A stretch of 64,000 bases of DNA from Phoebastria nigripes (taxonomy: Eukaryota > Chordata > Aves > Procellariiformes > Diomedeidae), in assembly GCA_035582835.1 (NCBI GenBank), contig JAYKAV010003132.1, positions 2,289,097 through 2,353,096 on the forward strand. Reading direction: 5' to 3'. This document shows, piece after piece, positions 49,981 to 62,690 of this stretch. Position 1 is the stretch's first letter, and every line of letters begins with the position of its first letter. The notes under the pieces were generated by a model, which saw nothing but the letters and a program-made list of their open reading frames with translations, was not told the DNA's origin and made no database searches. Both the position numbers and the translations under genes were made by a program.

Positions 49981-52772
49981 CAGGATTACCAAAATGATTC
50001 GGATGGACTCCGAAGTTCACTTGATTCTTAGGGTGTGCTCACACTGAAATTAGAAATTACGTAGGAAGAGAATTCATGTTCAGGATCTCAGATCATGTAG
50101 ACTTTCAGAGAATTTAACAGTTTCATGTTTGCTCTGTAGTCTAAGAAACGAAGATGGGAATTTTGGTTCAAATAAATTGTTGTTACACAACCCTTGTGAT
50201 TTTATTGAAAGCACTTGGATACACCAGATGATTTTTCCTGACTCCTGTAGATTTACTGTTTGCAGTACTAGATGGTAAAACCTTCTAAATAGCAGTCACT
50301 TTTGCNACCCTCACAGGAGGTCTGAAACAATTCTATTTTCCATTCGAGAACTTAAAATTAACTAATGTAGTGATTAGATTAGGAATCCCTCTGTACTTAG
50401 TTGTTAGAGGATTTGAATTTGTTATTGCCTAAACCAGGCTTACGCACAAGCTATAAGTAGAGGGTCCCCTGTCCAAACCCTGGGAGAGTAACCAAAGATG
50501 GATGCTGTAATTATCACTCCATCCCAGGTCAGGTTGAAGTCAGGGGTCATCACTGTGGAAGCTCAAGGAAACCTATCCCTTGCTGTCTTATGGGTAAGCA
50601 ACGTTCATCTTTTGGGAGATACCTTGAAGGCACTCCTCACTTCCAGTGTGGTCCCTAAGGAGAAGAATCTATGTTCAAAAACCTCTTAGAGGTTTGTTAC
50701 AACTACAGACTTTGCAATTACTTAATCAGTCTTGGTGATCTATTTAAAAACCATCTGTGATTTCAGATGTTTGAAATGAAGATGTCCAGAAGTGGTTGTG
50801 GCAAACAGCCCTCTGCTGAATGACATAGCTGTATCTGCTACCACTAATGTCCATTTGACATTGATTATTATGTGCTCTATTATTTAGATGATAAGGTACA
50901 TATTGGTTCAGGCTGGACTGTAATCTCTTGCATAATTTCAGCAAAGAAAAGGAAAGAAAAGTTGGCATGCCGGCTCCTTGACAAATGGTTCCTTTTGTCA
51001 GAATCAGTATCTTCACTAAGGAAGGCAAGGAAAAGAAAACCTGGTGAGAGAGCTGGCAGATAAGCATGAATTGACAGTAATTACTTGAAGAGGGCCTAGC
51101 AGAAATTCTGTGAGATCATACTTCTTCAGGGAATACACTAGAGGATCATCACATTGTGCTGTAATTATTATACCCTTCCCAGTCATTCGCTTTGCCTCAC
51201 AACTGAATTAGCCACTAGTGAAAAGTGACATCCTTTTGTTTAAAAAGGCATGGGGAAGGGAGACGGCCTAAGGGTTGCAGCAGAGGAATTTCTGGATAAA
51301 AAGACGTTGTATCTTTGGCTAGGATATTGACACATTTACACAATACAAGTTGAAGATACTGACTAAATGTAAACATCTAAATATAAGTCAGTTGCAATGG
51401 ATTCCCTTTATAGTCCTTATAGGTTCCCTTTATAGTGGGGAAAAAAACAGGAACTCATAAAGATAAGCTTCACCTCACCCTAAAACAGCTCTCTGAGACA
51501 AATCAAACAAATCATGCCCTGGTTCTCTCCACTGACTACACAGGGTGTCTCAAGGACTATGAGATGTTGATGACTAAAATTTGATAAAGTGAATCTTGCT
51601 GTTGACTTCTGTTGGCTTTCGATATGACCACAAGTGGCTAGGGCCAGCCATTTAAAAAAAAAAACATAAATATGTGCTTAAGATTGTCAGTATTAAGAAA
51701 AATATTCAGAGGCATACTTACCACTAAGGTGCACTTGACTTCAATCAGAGATAAGCACATGAATTTGCTAAAAAGACATTCAAAACTGATTTTTATTTTT
51801 TTTAAACCAGTTTTTAGGCTCAATTTTCATATTCTTTCAAACATAGGCTATCTGCCTGGGTGTGCACACATGACTGTGTCCCAGTCTCTTGTCAGTAACT
51901 AGTATAAAGAGCCTCCAGCATACATTCAGGCAATCGAGTCTTGTAGGGGCTGGCAGCCTACAGAGTTCTCATACAGCAGAGATTGCCCAAGACTGTCATT
52001 CGTCTAACTGTTCCGATGAGTTTCTTCTCTAGGTTGAACTGTCATTCCTGATGGCCCCAGAGCAGGTGACATAAGCTGTAGTCTTCTGTGGGATGAACTC
52101 GATTTCAGCATGTTGCTTTTGCTGTAGTCCCATCCTCCAAAGAGACAGACGTGTGGAGNTGGGACAAGGACGAGATAAAATGTGCAGGGGAGTAAGCAAT
52201 TTCAGAGATGGCAGAGGACAGCTTGCAGTAGTGAGTTTGAGGTCAGCATAAGGAATAAGAGCAGTCAGGGGGTTGGTGAATTTATCTCTGCCAAATTCTT
52301 GTGTAAAAGCAAGACAGAGACAAAGCTCAAGGACAAAATTTCAGCCTGAGGCATCTTGAGGTCCATCTACAGAAACCTAGCTTGGATGCCCAGGAAAATC
52401 CCCAGCTGAGTCTTTCGTTTTAAAGTGCTCTTTAGAGTGTATACTGTTGTGCATCAGGCCTGGCAGGCTCTGCCTATTCCAGCTGGCTATTACGTGACCA
52501 GTGTAAAGTAGATANAGTGACTGGGGTTCTTTCCTTGAATCATCTCCAAATTGCTGTTATAAGGGCACATGGGATTTGTAAAGAGTGTATCCTCAGGCTG
52601 AATTTATGCCGCTGAAAGGGCAGAGCAGAGATGCCCAGGTAGACCACCTGCAGTCTATGGATCACCCAGCTGGGATGTGATATTGGTACGGCCATTCCTT
52701 CTTCCTCTGCCCAGCCTTTCTCTCATGCCATTTTCAACCCATCAGCAATCTTCTGTTGGCATTTCTAGGTTT
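49981..52772. other. noncoding, no gene recognised
   Basis: No exon identified. A 13-bp direct repeat TTCCCTTTATAGT lies at 51402-51414 and 51424-51436. Ambiguous bases at 50306, 52159 and 52515. Confidence 0.58.
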
Positions 52773-52777
52773 CTAAT
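52773..52777. repeat. 5' target-site duplication (CTAAT)
   Basis: Pairs with CTAAC at 53348-53352. Confidence 0.7.
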
Positions 52778-53347
52778 TGTACAGGTTTGGGCTGGGATGG
52801 AGTAATTTTCTTTGTAGTAGCTCATATGGTGCTATGTTTTGGATTAACGCACCCATGTTTCAGCTATTGCTGAGAAGCGCTTACACAGCGTCAAAAGCTT
52901 CTGTTTCTCATGCTGCCCCGCCAACAAGTAGGCTGGGGGTGCACAAGAAGTTGGGAGGGGACACAGCTGGGACAGCTGACCCCAACTGACCAAAGACATG
53001 TCCCATACCATATGACATCATGCTCAGCAATAAAAGCTGGGGGAAGAAGAAGGAAGAGGGAATGTTCGGAGTTATGCCGTTTGTCTTCCCAAGTGACTGT
53101 TACGCGTGATGAAGCCCTGCTTTCCTGGAGGTGGCTGAACACCTGCCTGCTGATGGGAAGTAGTAAATGAATTATTTGTTTTGCTTTGCTTGCGTGTGCA
53201 GCTTTTGCTTTACCTATCAAACTGTCTTTATCTCAACCCACAAGTTTTCTCACTTTTACTCTTCTGATTCTCTCCCCCCTCCCACTGAGGGGGGGTGATT
53301 GAGTGGCTGTGTGGGGCTTAGATGCCTACTGGGGTTAACCCACAACA
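52778..53347 (+). mobile_element. avian ERVL-like solo LTR, older copy
   Basis: Begins TGTACAGGTTTGGGCTGGGA and ends GGTTAACCCACAACA, so the TG..CA ends of a long terminal repeat are present. It is flanked by CTAAT (52773-52777) and CTAAC (53348-53352), a 5-bp target-site duplication with one change. It shares long identical blocks with the LTR at 62987, for example 52930-52967. A TATA-like AATAAAAG lies at 53029. The spot matching the other copy's ATTAAA is ATCAAA (53216), so the polyadenylation signal is lost. No gag, pol or env sequence adjoins it: it is a solo LTR left after recombination. Open frames inside it are not genes. Assignment to ERVL rests on the end sequence and 5-bp duplication. 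Confidence 0.88.
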
Positions 53348-53352
53348 CTAAC
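53348..53352. repeat. 3' target-site duplication (CTAAC)
   Basis: Pairs with CTAAT at 52773-52777; the single difference is probably a later transition. Confidence 0.7.
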
Positions 53353-54892
53353 CAATTTTCAATAACCCAGTTATTAACTACTCCTTTTAGTACACTGCTT
53401 CTGAAAAACATTATTACTTTAACGTCCTGGTGGCAAGTGATCCATACTCTTAGAGTTATATTACTCCCAGAAATGCACCTATTCCGGGATTTGGACTGGG
53501 TCATCCCATATTTTGATCATCTCATTCTGAGATATGCATTAAAAGTTTTTGGTAGTGACGCCCAGAAATGCCACTTCTAAGTTCCTGGTGTGTGCCTTGC
53601 CAGTCAAAGTTATTTTAGATTCAGAAGACCACAGGAGTAGTTTATTCAACCTGTCCTTGTCCCATCATATTTCTCTTTGGAGACAACAGTATCTAGCCCA
53701 GCTGCTTTACTGATGTTACACTTCAGCTATTCTAATAGGATTAAGTCTGTGGAATCACCTGGGCTTCACCTGTTGTAAATCTGAGATGCCCACAACACTT
53801 TGGCAAGCTCTAGGCAGGCCTAGAGATGGCACCAAAACAGTTTGGGCACTGCTTTGGGTCCCAGGCAGAACTGAACAGTTATTCTGAAGACCCCTGCCAT
53901 ATCAGCCTGTGGACGTTCAAGCTTCATGGTCCCCTGCTGTTCTGATTGTAGCAGTCCACTGGCACCAGATGAAGGTAGCACCTATTTTATGCCTATTATT
54001 ACTTAAATTGGGGCATTAAGAGGGGGGCTCATGCTACATGCATGCAAGGCTGGTCAAGATGGTAATGCAGATGTTCCTTCATCATTTGAGAGGGTGCATG
54101 CATTACATTGGTGGTGGTATTTTCTGTAGTACCTCAGACTAAGTTTACTCCGTTCTATGTCTTTTCTGCCCAGCACAACACCTCCAATAGAGAGGGTAGA
54201 GAGTTGCTTCCCTTTGCCTTCTTTCCCTGCCTCATGCCACACTTGTGCCTTTGTAGCCTATAGCTGAGTAATTAGACTAGTATGTTATGAGCCAGAGAGA
54301 GGAGTTTGCTCGGATTTGTTTGCTCTTAGATGGAAAAGAGAACCGAGCATGCAGAAATGCTCTAAACGCTAGCTCATCCCATAAAAAGGAAGTATACTCC
54401 TACTTTTTGCCCTCTGGAGGAAAAGTTCTACATACCCCCTCCAGGGAACTTTCAGTGATGTTAGTAAAGAAACAAAGGCATAACCCCCTTGCAACCGGTA
54501 AACACCAAACCCCTATATAATAGGGAGGATAATCTGTTTTTTAAGTTTTAAGTCAATGTGTAATGGACTCAATCTCCAGTAAACGTTATTTGTTATAGCT
54601 TCATGGAAGTCAGCAAGGCAATGCTGATTTATGCCAATTGACAATCTGGACTGGGGGAAATTCTGATGTATATTGTGCGTATTCTCTATTTGTTATTTAT
54701 TATGGTTATGCATTTTATTCGTTTTATAAAAATTTCAAAATACCAATAAAAACAGAATTTTAAAAAAGTTTGGGTGCCATCAAATTGTTCTTTGGCAGCA
54801 CTGATTTTGCAATAAGATTGGATTGTACATTAATGTTTAATTTGTCTTTTATTATATTTTTAACTGCCTTTTTATTATATGTATATTTATTA
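53353..54892. other. noncoding, no gene recognised
   Basis: No internal proviral sequence is visible downstream of the LTR. No exon or repeat identified. Confidence 0.58.
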
Positions 54893-54950
54893 TTGTGAAA
54901 TGCCTTGGGATGACTTTGTCAAGAAAGGTGCCATATAAACAAAATTGTAT
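54893..54950 (+). repeat. SINE/LINE2-like 3' tail
   Basis: TGTGAAATGCCTTGGGATGA followed by AAGAAAGGTGCCATATAAAC resembles the tail shared by several old vertebrate SINE and LINE families, which reads TGTAAAGCGCTTTGGGAT, then GAAAGGCGCTATATAAAT. CpG-bearing GCGC positions have decayed as expected (GCGCTTT to GCCTT). The element body upstream is not recognisable. Which family it belongs to is uncertain. Confidence 0.55.
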
Positions 54951-55080
54951 TGATCTGATGATAAGCAGAACAACAATCAAAGAAGTGAGATATTTCCTAA
55001 TAAACTTGCACACGGCAACACACTGTTAATGTCGTTTTTTAGCTTCACGTTTTTACTGGCTAAAAGTTATGGAGATGACA

Positions 55081-55200
55081 AGTTATTACTCCCTAGTGGA
55101 TCTTTGATTGACAACTTTACTTCCATCAGCCCTCTTCTGCAAACTGTGGTAGAAAGGTTTAATTGTGTTTGTAATTAATTGGATTTTAATCAGACTGTAT
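55081..55200. promoter_or_regulatory. AT-rich homeodomain/TALE motif cluster
   Basis: TGATTGACA at 55105-55113 fits the PBX/MEIS composite site. GTTTAATTG, TAATTA (55172-55177), ATTAATTGG and TTTTAATC follow within 90 bp. The sequence is free of simple repeats and resembles conserved developmental enhancers. In AT-rich DNA TAAT motifs are frequent, so the call rests mainly on the clustered TALE site and needs alignment support. Confidence 0.4.
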
Positions 55201-55392
55201 AAAGAAATTGCAGAAGTTTTTTTTTAAAAGGCAGCGAAAAGCCCTCTTTTAACATATTGCTAGGGATGCAGAAATATTCATTGCTACAACAGTTTGAATA
55301 GTGAATTAAAATGCATTCATGATTCAATACAAAATTGGTTAGATTAGTTAGCATTTGAAGAACAGTTTCATATATTCCAGAGGAAGGAGGGG

Positions 55393-55407
55393 AAAAAAAA
55401 AAAAAAA
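55393..55407. repeat. poly-A tract
   Basis: Fifteen A residues after GGGG. Confidence 0.88.
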
Positions 55408-56084
55408 GAAAACCCCAAACATGAAGCTTAGTTTATTTTAAACCAAACGTCTATCGCATTGAATTGAGCTCTCAAGAAAGGTATCTTATGAGCCCTTTAA
55501 ATTGCTTGCATTGAAACTCGTAAACATTCATTAATAATGTTCTTTGGGAAATAATTTTTTACTCCTTTTGCATAACGTTGCAGCATCTATTGAAATAATA
55601 TTTTGCCNTATCAGAAAGATAAATCCTAATAAGGAAGGCAATTAAAGCCAAGTGGAGAAACAAAAACTTCCATAATGTTATCTCTAAGTACCAACTGGTA
55701 ATGAATTGAATGCAGAAATCTATGTGGGAGTTCACAGTCTTTTCAGTGTCTTCAAGATCGCGATGAGTGGGTTGGCCCTTGTTCCCAGATTCACTACTTC
55801 TCTGCCTCTTCCATCTCCCAAGTCCTCACTAAATCTGGGTCTGGAGAGTTTTATGCATGCAAAAAGGCTGACCTAAGACTTTAACGCATCTGGGTAGGGA
55901 GACATTTGCATGCTCCAGCAATTACATTTAAAGCTATTAAAAAGAAGAAGGAAAAAAGGGAAGCACAACCAAGAGTAACAAGTGTCTGGCAGAATCACTA
56001 GAAAAATAAGACTATGGGCCGAGTGCCAGCATCACCATTTAGGTGTCCCCATCCTTTTTTATAGGCCATCCTGTTGGGTCTGGT

Positions 56085-56165
56085 GAGATTTAATGACTTG
56101 CAGTGACCGACCTATGAAACATTCAAACGGTGGAGACCTGAGCCAAGGACTCTTGTTCAGGAGGT
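56085..56165 (-). repeat. possible MIR SINE fragment
   Basis: GAGATTTAATGACTTGCAGT and GGAGACCTGAGCCAAGGACT followed by CTTG resemble antisense MIR (GAGGTTAAGTGACTTGCCCA, GAGCTGGGATTTGAACCCAGGACTCCTG). Low identity, and the intervening ACACAGC block is not clear. Confidence 0.42.
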
Positions 56166-56731
56166 CTGCAGCCCTACATTGCTTGTTCCATTTTTAGAGT
56201 TACTCTCCACAGCAAACCTGCACTGGTCTAAGGGAACTGACATCATAGCGATATCCAAATAGGACTAACTGAACTGTTTGGATGTGGACAGATGACTGGA
56301 TTAATCTCCTCAGGATAGTGAAATCCCTCTTAATTTGTTTTCCCTCCTGCTACTCTCCTTACTTCTTTCTCTTTGCACCATAGCAATGCAGTCTTGCACC
56401 CTCTGCTTTTGTATCCCTCCTCTAGCTTTTGTTACATCGAGCAACTTCTTAAAGCACAGTGTTTGTGGGAGAGGAAATATTGCAGTAAATCATCACAGCC
56501 TCATTTCTTCATATTTTCTGTCAATCAGTGAAGTCACTGCAGATAAAAACGTATAGCAAAGTAATACTAATAAACGTTAAATGTCGGATCCTCAGACAGT
56601 GCTATGAGACCTAGTCTGATTCAGACTTGGGACTCTGCTTTTGCCACACAGAAGCAAGGAAAAAGTCTCTCTGATACGCAGTGATGACATGGTTGCAGAC
56701 ATAATGAATTTCTTCTGCCTAAACAGTCTTG

Positions 56732-56759
56732 TTTTTTTTCTTTTTTTTTTTTTTTCTTT
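56732..56759. repeat. T-rich tract
   Basis: T runs of 9 and 15 split by single C residues. Confidence 0.88.
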
Positions 56760-59700
56760 CCCAAGACATTTACCCAGGTGTGAAAGTCCTTGCTGAAGTT
56801 TTGTGCTGCTGCTTCCAAGCTGTCCCCTCTGTTACCTTCACTGCAAAGAAAGAATGACTCTTCTACGAAGCATCCCCAGTAGTGTATGCTTTAAGGTCAC
56901 CCAGGAAAGAGTTAGCTGTACATTAAGTTATACCTTGCTGATAACAAGATGGATTTAGAAAGTGATGAGAAATGACAGGGTACACATGTACATTAAAGCA
57001 GATGACAGGAAATTGAAAACATTACTGTAACTTATTAAACATCGATTTTCCAGACATTCCTTGATTTTGTTTGACCAAAAAAAATGTTAACAGTAACAAC
57101 AACAGAAACAATTGGAAAGGAATGTGGTCTCATTTTGGAGCTGGGAGGGAGAAGCAAGATCAGAGAGGATAAGAGAACAACTCATGAAAACTGCGAGTCC
57201 AGACACTTAATAGACAACTAATAAGTACCAAAGTGTTATACTGAGGATCAGAGACTAAAAATCCACAGAAGAATGGGCAGTTAGGATATAACCTCTAGTT
57301 TTAAACTCTGCTCTTGACTTTTAATGTTTTTTTCAGAAGTTTTGGATAGTTTTGGCTTGAATAGACACACCCTACAGAGACTGAACTTTGCCAATTTACT
57401 GATGTAAAAATATGATCTGCCTTTACCAATGTTCTAAAGTTCATTTAAGATTAAGTTTGAAAATTTTTCTGCAATTGAGCATTCTACAGTTCAGTCCTGT
57501 CCTGAACATTGATCCCAGCTCAGAGGGATGTTCAGAGTCCTATCCAGGACCAAATGCTGGTATTCATACTCCTGTTGATAAGCACTTCAAAAATTATTAC
57601 GTTTAATTTCAGGTTTCATTTGAACACAAATTGGTTGAACTAATGCAAAAGGCTGCAAAGTCAAATATATTCATTTTAATGAAACTTTCTCCTTAAATCT
57701 GTTAGGAATAGATTCCTTCTGAAATAAACCAATGTTAAACTTCACTAAAGATTTGGGTTTACACTCATTGAACAAATTAGTAATCTTCAGCAGCAGAGGA
57801 GTATCTACAAGATGATACACAGTGGTTTAACTAAATGAATGCAAACAGGAGTGCAGCCACTGGTTGAATCTTGGGGAGGATGGCAGCATTGCAAAGAGAG
57901 GAAGAAGCACGGCGAGTGGAGTGGCTGTGTGAGGTCAGGTGAGGTCACACACGGTGACAGAGCAGGGTGGGCTCATAGTGACAACTATGACAGTACTAGG
58001 GGCTGGCTGTCTTGCTATCATTTGACACTGCACATATTTAGGATCTCAGCCTCACACCAGGACTGATATATTGCCTCCTGACAGCTGTTGTCTCATCCCT
58101 GTAAGAAGTGGCACAATTCTTGGCCATTCATGGCATGGCTGAACTTAAAATTATTGTCCCTATGGCAATTATAAATTAGGAAGGATCAGGATCAGGACCA
58201 ATTGTCTTGTACTGAGGACTTACCACTAAATATTCTTCCTCCTCTGTGCCCACCCTAAAACAGGGTGGCCTTGCTCATGCTGCCTCCTGGGAACAATCTC
58301 TTTCACTTTCTGCCTTTGAACCCCTGTCTAGGGACTGCCTGGGAGAGGACTACTCAGCACAAGCCAAACCTCTGCCATAAGCAAGAGAATAATTAAATAG
58401 TGTAGATGATTACGTGCCAGTGCTTAAGCCTATCTTCTGACTCTGTTTAGTTTATCAGTATAGGTGTAGTCTTTAGTGCCTGAATTGTACCTCCTTCAAA
58501 TGTATATTAAATATGGACACGCTATTTCATTTATTTTATATATACCATGCAGTAACATTTCATTCTCCAATGCATACCTCTGCATAGAGAGTGGAACAGA
58601 AAATATCTNTTTAGGGAGGAGATTTGAAAGTACTAAATATATCACTAAAAGTGTAGGCTCTTCATCTGGTTAGAGATTTTTCATCAAAACATTTTTTAAA
58701 CATCTGAGCGCTCAGATTTTTTGGTAGGAAACGTCTGCATTTTTTCATGTGTCAGTGAAAACAAACAAAACAAAACAAAAAGATATGCAGTTATCACACC
58801 TGCTTCTTAAAAATCTGATTTCTTACTCTATATACTTTCCTTTTCTGTTTTTACTTTCTAGAAAAGCAACAACAATAGCCATAATATCACCACAATTCAA
58901 AATTAAACAAATATTGTGAGCATTTCCTAAAACCATAGTCTTTCCCTCTACATGTGGACTGCCTAATCAGGGGTTTTGAGGTGTCCAAGTGTTCGGATAT
59001 TTGTGGTGTTCCTGAATGTTACTGCTGGCTAGGGCATAAGAAAAGATAAAAAAGACAAAATACATTTTCTTTTAAGTATTTATTTTTCTCTCCTTCGGAA
59101 TGATACCTGGCTCCATAGTGTAGTAGCGCTCTTATTGTACTCGTAACATTCTGAGGATTCTTTGTCTCAATTGTAAGTAGCAACTTATGACATCTTCCAC
59201 GCTAAAACTGCTGAGTTGCTGGCATATTGTTTCCTAGGTAAAATACACCTGAGATTGAAATGGCAGCTAGGTAAGTCAAAAAGTGAGTAGATGTTTGCTG
59301 GCTTTTGTGGGTGACGCTGAGAGTACTGGTGCTCTGAAGCACTAGGCTTCTGGCACCAAATTTAATTACAATGCAATTTGGAACATGTTCAGACACTACT
59401 CATATCATTGCAAGTTCTACACATGCACATATTTTATGAAAGCCTTGCCTGGGGGTATTCAGCATAATGATACTTTGAACTAAAAAGTAAACCTTTGTAT
59501 CCAGAAAGAAAGGTGTGATATATTTTTTTTTTTTATTCCCCTGTCATCATCCTGTTTGGGTAAAGGCTGAGAGGGAAGTTCCTGAGCTGGGTCTCCCACT
59601 CCTTCTTGAAATGCAGTATTTAATTCTTTCTTTAGTAGACAGAGATGCAGTCAAATCTACTTACCTACCCAAGGCCCCACAGAAACATGTTGTTAAATCC

Positions 59701-61080
59701 AGTGTTCCAAATCCTGAGAATCTGTTCCTGCTTTTCTGGTCAGTTAATATTGCCTTAGCTATTTTGACAGTGCCATCAGGCAAAACAGGCGCTTCCTTCT
59801 GAAGAAGCACTTTTTATAACTCTTTTATATTTCTTTATAGTTATAGCTATATGAAACAGTATTCTGTCATCTCTGAGGACCTGTGATGGGGTTAGACATC
59901 GCCTACAATAGTGGCTGAACTTGGTATAATAAATAACATGACAATGAGAATTCACACTGGGTGAATCAAATGATATTCAGATAGAATCTTCCATACAAAG
60001 TGAATTCCTTCTGACAAAGGACATCTAGAAGTGTACATGGGAAATTTTTTTGCTGCTTTATGAACAGGTGAGTTACAAAGTCCCCTACAGAAGGCTACTA
60101 GAGTGAGTCAGTGATTAATCTGCATAACTAATGAAGTCATGCAGTTATTTCTATGCTAATGCAGATGTAATATAAAGCTGCATGGCGTGTTCAGGGATGA
60201 GGAGTACATCTCATACTTGACATCAGTATAGTCCACAAAGGCTCAGTTTCACCTGCAGAAAAGTTTTTTAAGAAATGAAGAGGGGAACTGAATTTAAAAA
60301 CCTTAGGAAAGAGCACAGTTAATGTCTCTGACAACTCAGTTCAGTAATAAATTTCCCTATATGCATAAATCCCCTCTCATTTAACTAATTATCAGCTTCA
60401 CTGTTTTGCTGTATGTTGCTCAGTGTTTTGTTGATTTTATAAGCTCAAAAGTCAGTCATATGCATAAGTTCTTGCCCGTTTGATATGGGCCACAGATTTG
60501 GGCCTGGATGAGTTTCTACAGTTGCAATGTAAGAGGAAGTCATAAAGTCTCAACAGACAGTTTTTTTAAGAGTAGACTCATCATCCTGTGACAAACAGCT
60601 TCTTGCAGTCAAAGGAGCCTGCGAGCTAATGCTAGATGCAAAACGGCTGCTCCGGCAGCCTACTTTACCGTATCTTTATGCTACCAGCATCATGGCTTTT
60701 GGAAGCTCTCTGCGATACTTTGCCATAAGACCCAGTATTCCATTTAGCACATTAAATCTTAAGGTCATTAGCAATATTTCCTTTTAGAGCGCTTTTGTTG
60801 TGTTCCAGTGCCATACCTGCTAAATAACACAACGAGATGGTGTTTGGTCAGGAACTAAGACTGACAACAATTCAGAAATGTCTTCCCATAACAACACCCT
60901 GAGCCACTCGAGGTAAAGACAACAGAGAGAACCCAGCTGGTGTTACTTGCTTTCCAAAGCTATAACCCTAATACAATCTGGGGGGAGAAAGTAAAACAGA
61001 TTTGTTACTAGTGTTGGATTTAACCTCATCCACAAACAAAATGCCATGAAACCGAGGCCAAAGAGATGAGGTCATTCCAA

Positions 61081-61120
61081 AAGGAAAAAAAAGAAAAAAA
61101 ATAAAACAACAACAACAAAA
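61081..61120. repeat. A-rich tract with (CAA)n
   Basis: AAAAAAG-type runs followed by four CAA units. Confidence 0.88.
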
Positions 61121-61720
61121 AAGGCTGCAATATGCAAGGGAACTCCTGAAAATCATTTCCTCTTTTGTTAGTAAACTATCCCTCATGGCTGCTAGTCCTG
61201 CTGCACCATCTGTTAGCTGCGTTAGTGACTTCGCAATGCAAGTGACAGTCATGTAAAACAAGCAATAGAAGCATTAGTAAAGTCAGCCATTTCTGAGGTA
61301 ATTTTTACTAATATATAGAAAACAAGTATACAAACAGCCTCCCTTCCCCCTAGAGCCTTTGCGTGTTCTGAAGTACCTAACTTTGAACGAACACCTTTAA
61401 GGGTTGTGAAATATTCAGTTACCTTTTATTTTTCTCAGTTGTTTTCTGTTTTATTGCATCCCTTGGTTCTAGCCAGAAAAGAAATTGCTGAGATATCCTG
61501 AGAAAGGCTCTTATTGTGGTATTTTTATGTCAACCAGAAGGATCAGAGATCTAATAAAAAGGCAGGTCTTGCCAGTATTTTCAGTGGAAGGGGAGTGTTG
61601 CTATATTTTTAAGTGTTCATACATCTCATTCATGTTCATACAACACATTTGGACTCAGCCACATGAGAGACTTTGGGTGCTAAAAAATAACAGCAACAAC
61701 AACAAACAGCAATAATCAAA

Positions 61721-61724
<4 letters not shown>

Positions 61725-61755
<31 letters not shown>
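61725..61755. repeat. (AAT)n microsatellite
   Basis: About ten uninterrupted AAT units, preceded by imperfect CAACAA and AATAAT units from 61691. Confidence 0.95.
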
Positions 61756-61757
<2 letters not shown>

Positions 61758-61878
61758 CAGGTTTTATAGATAGAGTCCATGCAGTCACGTCAGGTATGTT
61801 CCCGATAAGTACGCAGGCTGTGGATCATGCACCACACTGTTGAGAAGTGAGGGGGATCGTGGGGAGGACTCTGGCTTG

Positions 61879-61908
61879 GTGAGGTGAAGTGAGGTGTAGT
61901 GAGGTGAA
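61879..61908. repeat. 10-bp minisatellite, three units
   Basis: GTGAGGTGAA, GTGAGGTGTA, GTGAGGTGAA in tandem. Confidence 0.9.
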
Positions 61909-62569
61909 TTAGATTACTAAAATCACAGTCTACCTCCAAGTGTTTACCTGAAGCATTTAAACTCTATTCATAATTTCATCCCATCTCTTGCATACCACTG
62001 ACCATCCCCCCCATCCCTTTACTCCTCAGCACTGTCTGAACCAGTAAATAAGCTCAACAGGTCCCAGTGGGGGCAAGCTCTGGCCTTGCTGAATTCAGCC
62101 GTGGTTTTTTTCAACTGAGCCAATAGGGCAAGTTCATTGTTTCATGCTAGTTTTTCCTCCTTTGTTTTTCCTGTCATAGATCATAACAAGGAAATGCTAC
62201 ACAACGGAAATATCTTTTCATGATGGCATGATTTACTTGACCTCAGCTGCGTAATAACAAAGAGACTCAACCTTATCCAAGCAATAATAGACTTCTCCTA
62301 AGCAATACGGCTGTACTGTCTCCAAACAAAACAAAACAAAAAAGGTGCATTGCCACTGCATCCAAAGTCTATACTTACTCTGAAAGATGTGGTAGTCATC
62401 AGATTCTTCCCCCTCTACCATAGAAACAGCAGTTAACTATGCCTTTGCCATTGGATGCTTTTTATTTCTCTCTGTGCAGTCACTGCACAGTCCTAAGTGC
62501 CCCAGTTTGTACACAGTTTACATGTCTGCACAAATTTATCCTCATAATTCCTTCCTTTTGTAGTTATCC

Positions 62570-62690
62570 TCTTCATTTAGCGTGATGGAAATTGAGGCAC
62601 AAAAGATGAAGTGACTTCTTCAAGGCCATTCAGGAGGTCTGGCAGAAAAAAATTCCTGTGCTGTAAACCTCCAAACTGTATGTTAAACAC
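62570..62690 (-). repeat. MIR SINE fossil
   Basis: CATTTAGCGTGATGGAAATT, GAGGCACAAAAGATGAAGTG, ACTTCTTCAAGGCCATTCAG and GGTCTGGCAGA follow antisense MIR in order: CATTTTACAGATGAGGAAACTGAGGCACAGAGAGGTGAAGTGACTTGCCCAAGGTCACACAG, then AGTGGCAGA. This is the best-preserved MIR core here. Confidence 0.78.

Larger units (their letters stand above)
55408..61080. other. noncoding, no gene recognised
   Basis: Holds a possible MIR at 56085, a T-rich tract at 56732, a GTGAGGTCAG direct repeat at 57929-57948, and an A-rich CAAAA run near 58760-58781. Ambiguous bases at 55608 and 58609. The stretch 60560-60960 is repeat-free with balanced composition and may be conserved. No exon identified. Confidence 0.58.
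61121..62569. other. noncoding with simple repeats
   Basis: Contains the (AAT)n array at 61725, the 10-bp minisatellite at 61879 and an AAAACAAAAC run near 62325-62343. No exon or transposon identified. Confidence 0.58.

Noticed and set aside
52891..53220. 109-codon minus-strand open frame
   Set aside because: Inside the older LTR and antisense to it.
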